Positions 63,990 to 64,000 of a stretch of DNA of 64,000 nucleotides are shown here, piece after piece (position 1 is the stretch's first letter; the number at the start of each line of letters is the position of its first letter). The notes under the pieces are model-generated. The model saw only the letters and a program-made list of their open reading frames with translations. It made no database searches and was not told the DNA's origin. The DNA is from CAWBVG01 sp963792175. GTDB lineage: Bacteria > Acidobacteriota > Vicinamibacteria > Vicinamibacterales > CAVVIG01. The translations under genes and the position numbers were made by a program. The DNA is taken from positions 121,818 through 185,817 of the forward strand of contig CAWBVG010000030.1 of the NCBI GenBank assembly GCA_963792175.1. The letters are read 5' to 3'.

Positions 63990-64000
63990 CCGCCGCCAGA

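Overview
The window is high-GC, densely coded DNA that looks chromosomal and most resembles Acidobacteriota of the Vicinamibacteria type. The inference rests on family content: an ADOP-type MacB-like permease, a VWFA-related secreted protein of the acidobacterial kind, several secreted amidohydrolases, an S9 peptidase, GH127, PIG-L and a PEP-CTERM protein. I see no rRNA, tRNA, CRISPR array, phage module or intact insertion sequence.

Layout. 1-6.8 kb: HtrA protease (cut by the left edge), M24 peptidase, VWFA-related protein, a PrcB-like gene broken by a palindromic repeat, small secreted and zinc-ribbon proteins, a VOC protein. 6.7-12.2 kb (minus): alpha-glucan phosphorylase coupled to a serine/threonine dehydratase, then an overlapping DUF421 / P1-peptidase / DNPH1-like operon. 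12.3-21.4 kb: YncE-phosphatase protein, LTA-synthase-like enzyme with an Ig-like N-terminus, outer-membrane barrel, DUF4389 protein, amidohydrolase, cupin. 21.6-29.6 kb: MFS, S9 peptidase, acyltransferase, PIG-L (minus), then ADOP permease (plus). 29.7-32.9 kb: lipoprotein, a peroxiredoxin whose catalytic residue is encoded by in-frame UGA (probable selenocysteine), an unknown kinase-like protein, an L,D-transpeptidase. 32.9-38.7 kb: operon of secreted protein, family-5 solute-binding protein, NtrY-like kinase and NtrC-like regulator. 38.7-42.9 kb: serine hydrolase, small protein, divergent glpK/glpF. 42.9-47.8 kb (minus): cupredoxin, porin-like protein and hybrid kinase operon plus a secreted unknown. 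48-54.9 kb: M15 peptidase, phospholipase C-like protein, GH127 fused to an Lcl-type domain, amino-acid-type ABC transporter with fused binding protein and permease. 54.9-64 kb: beta-hydroxyacid dehydrogenase, amidohydrolase, NHL protein, holin-like protein, DsrE-like Tat protein, ergothioneine genes egtB/egtD, PEP-CTERM protein, ribose-phosphate pyrophosphokinase.

Three patterns run across the window. (1) Short tandem arrays of 7-9 bp units, with a different unit at each site, sit at gene 3' ends: 8 of the 13 convergent gene junctions carry one, often as two mirrored arms. (2) Nine genes have a -10-like hexamer only 6-9 nt before the start codon, most without a Shine-Dalgarno, which suggests leaderless transcription; other genes show normal leaders with GGAGG. 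(3) About twenty single-base frame breaks disrupt otherwise well-conserved genes. I read most of these as uncorrected assembly indels, so the broken genes are reported as whole loci. The UGA in the peroxiredoxin is different: the frame is intact on both sides and a SECIS-like hairpin follows.
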